A stretch of DNA of 13,810 nucleotides from positions 1 to 13,810 of the forward strand of contig CAZIWW010000022.1 in NCBI GenBank assembly GCA_964543275.1. The letters are read 5' to 3'. The DNA comes from CAZIWW01 sp964543275. GTDB taxonomy: Bacteria; Patescibacteriota; Minisyncoccia; Moranbacterales; UBA11712. Positions 13,644-13,810 of this stretch are shown piece by piece. The first letter of the stretch is position 1, and each line of letters starts with the position of its first letter. The notes beneath the pieces were generated by a model. That model was not told where the DNA came from, ran no database searches, and saw only the letters and a list, made by a program, of their open reading frames with translations. A program made the position numbers and the translations under genes.

Positions 13644-13754
13644 ATGAGATCTCGATACCGTAAAAAAATGAGGATTATTTGGATAATCATTTCAGTGTTA
13701 GCCGTTTTGTCGATGATTGCCTTCACGGTGGCTCCAATGATGAGTATGTATTAA
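13644..13754 (+). CDS. Small single-TM protein, 36 aa
   Basis: The frame encodes a basic N terminus (MRSRYRKKMR) followed by a hydrophobic helix of about 22 residues (from IIWIIISVLA to about MIAFTVAP) and a short tail ending MMSMY. The basic-inside rule predicts the N terminus in the cytoplasm and the C terminus outside. No domain is recognised. Support for its reality comes from the perfect extended -10 box placed right before the ATG, the clean basic-plus-hydrophobic design and the TAA stop. I have an impression of similar short proteins in Parcubacteria genomes but cannot verify it. A hairpin and a further ATG (13808) follow, so it may head an operon running out of the window. Confidence 0.65.
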   Translation: MRSRYRKKMRIIWIIISVLAVLSMIAFTVAPMMSMY

Positions 13755-13768
13755 CGGAATTCTCCAGG

Positions 13769-13790
13769 AGAGCAGGTATGCATCTGCTCT
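13769..13790 (+). other. Hairpin after the small membrane protein gene
   Basis: AGAGCAG (13769-13775) pairs with CTGCTCT (13784-13790) around an eight-base loop that contains the palindrome ATGCAT. TTGTTGG follows, only a poor U tract. It could be a weak terminator or attenuator between the small gene and whatever starts at the ATG at 13808-13810. Confidence 0.4.
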
Positions 13791-13810
13791 TGTTGGATGG
13801 ATAAAAGATG

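Noticed and set aside
1..13810. Alternative genetic code with TGA as a sense codon
   Set aside because: The gene at 5987-7105 ends at TGA exactly where its family should end, and the other long frames need no TGA read-through.
1..13810. CRISPR array, insertion sequence with transposase, or tRNA gene
   Set aside because: No regularly spaced direct repeats, no transposase-like frame and no tRNA cloverleaf were recognised on reading both strands. A tRNA-specific program was not available.

Overview
The window looks like a piece of a Patescibacteria (Candidate Phyla Radiation, probably Parcubacteria-like) genome. The reasons are the family set (a CPR-style polyprenyl glycosylphosphotransferase with the GPRPHQPREV motif, a Wzz-like protein, several GT4 glycosyltransferases, a large DUF4012 protein, a divergent MurJ/MviN and LepA), the moderately AT-rich sequence, weak or missing Shine-Dalgarno sites, and short dispersed repeats both between genes and inside one. 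TGA is used as a stop (end of the gene at 5987-7105), so the TGA=Gly code of Gracilibacteria and Absconditabacteria does not apply. The taxonomic call is an inference from memory of family features, not a database result.

Layout. Bases 1 to about 44 are the 3' end of an RNase P RNA gene (rnpB). An inverted-repeat element (46-178) leads straight into the sugar-phosphate transferase gene (182-1600), which is followed by a good intrinsic terminator (1754-1787) and a long gene-free stretch. A promoter (2035-2063) and one arm of the same repeat precede a GT4 glycosyltransferase (2186-3292). After a repeat-rich spacer come a Wzz-like two-TM protein (3434-4066) and a second GT4 enzyme (4084-5244). 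An unrecognised 153-aa gene on the opposite strand (5325-5786), with its own terminator, interrupts the series. A third GT4 enzyme (5987-7105) and a DUF4012 membrane protein (7163-9817) follow, then MurJ/MviN (9976-11610). A second copy of the inverted-repeat element (11611-11730) leads into lepA (11738-13570), which carries a 100-N assembly gap. The last gene is a 36-aa single-TM protein (13644-13754) behind a strong extended -10 promoter.

Function. Bases 182-9817 read as part of an envelope polysaccharide or glycoconjugate locus. The membrane transferase would load the first sugar-1-phosphate onto undecaprenyl phosphate, the GT4 enzymes would add sugars, the Wzz-like protein would influence chain length, and the DUF4012 protein probably acts at the membrane in an unknown way. 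No Wzx, Wzy or WaaL is visible. The only flippase-fold protein is the MurJ homologue, which by hand alignment lacks arginines that matter in characterised MurJ. The most interesting items are the inverted-repeat/5'-leader family placed directly before three start codons, the MurJ substitutions, a dispersed repeat read in frame within LepA, and the antiparallel unknown gene.
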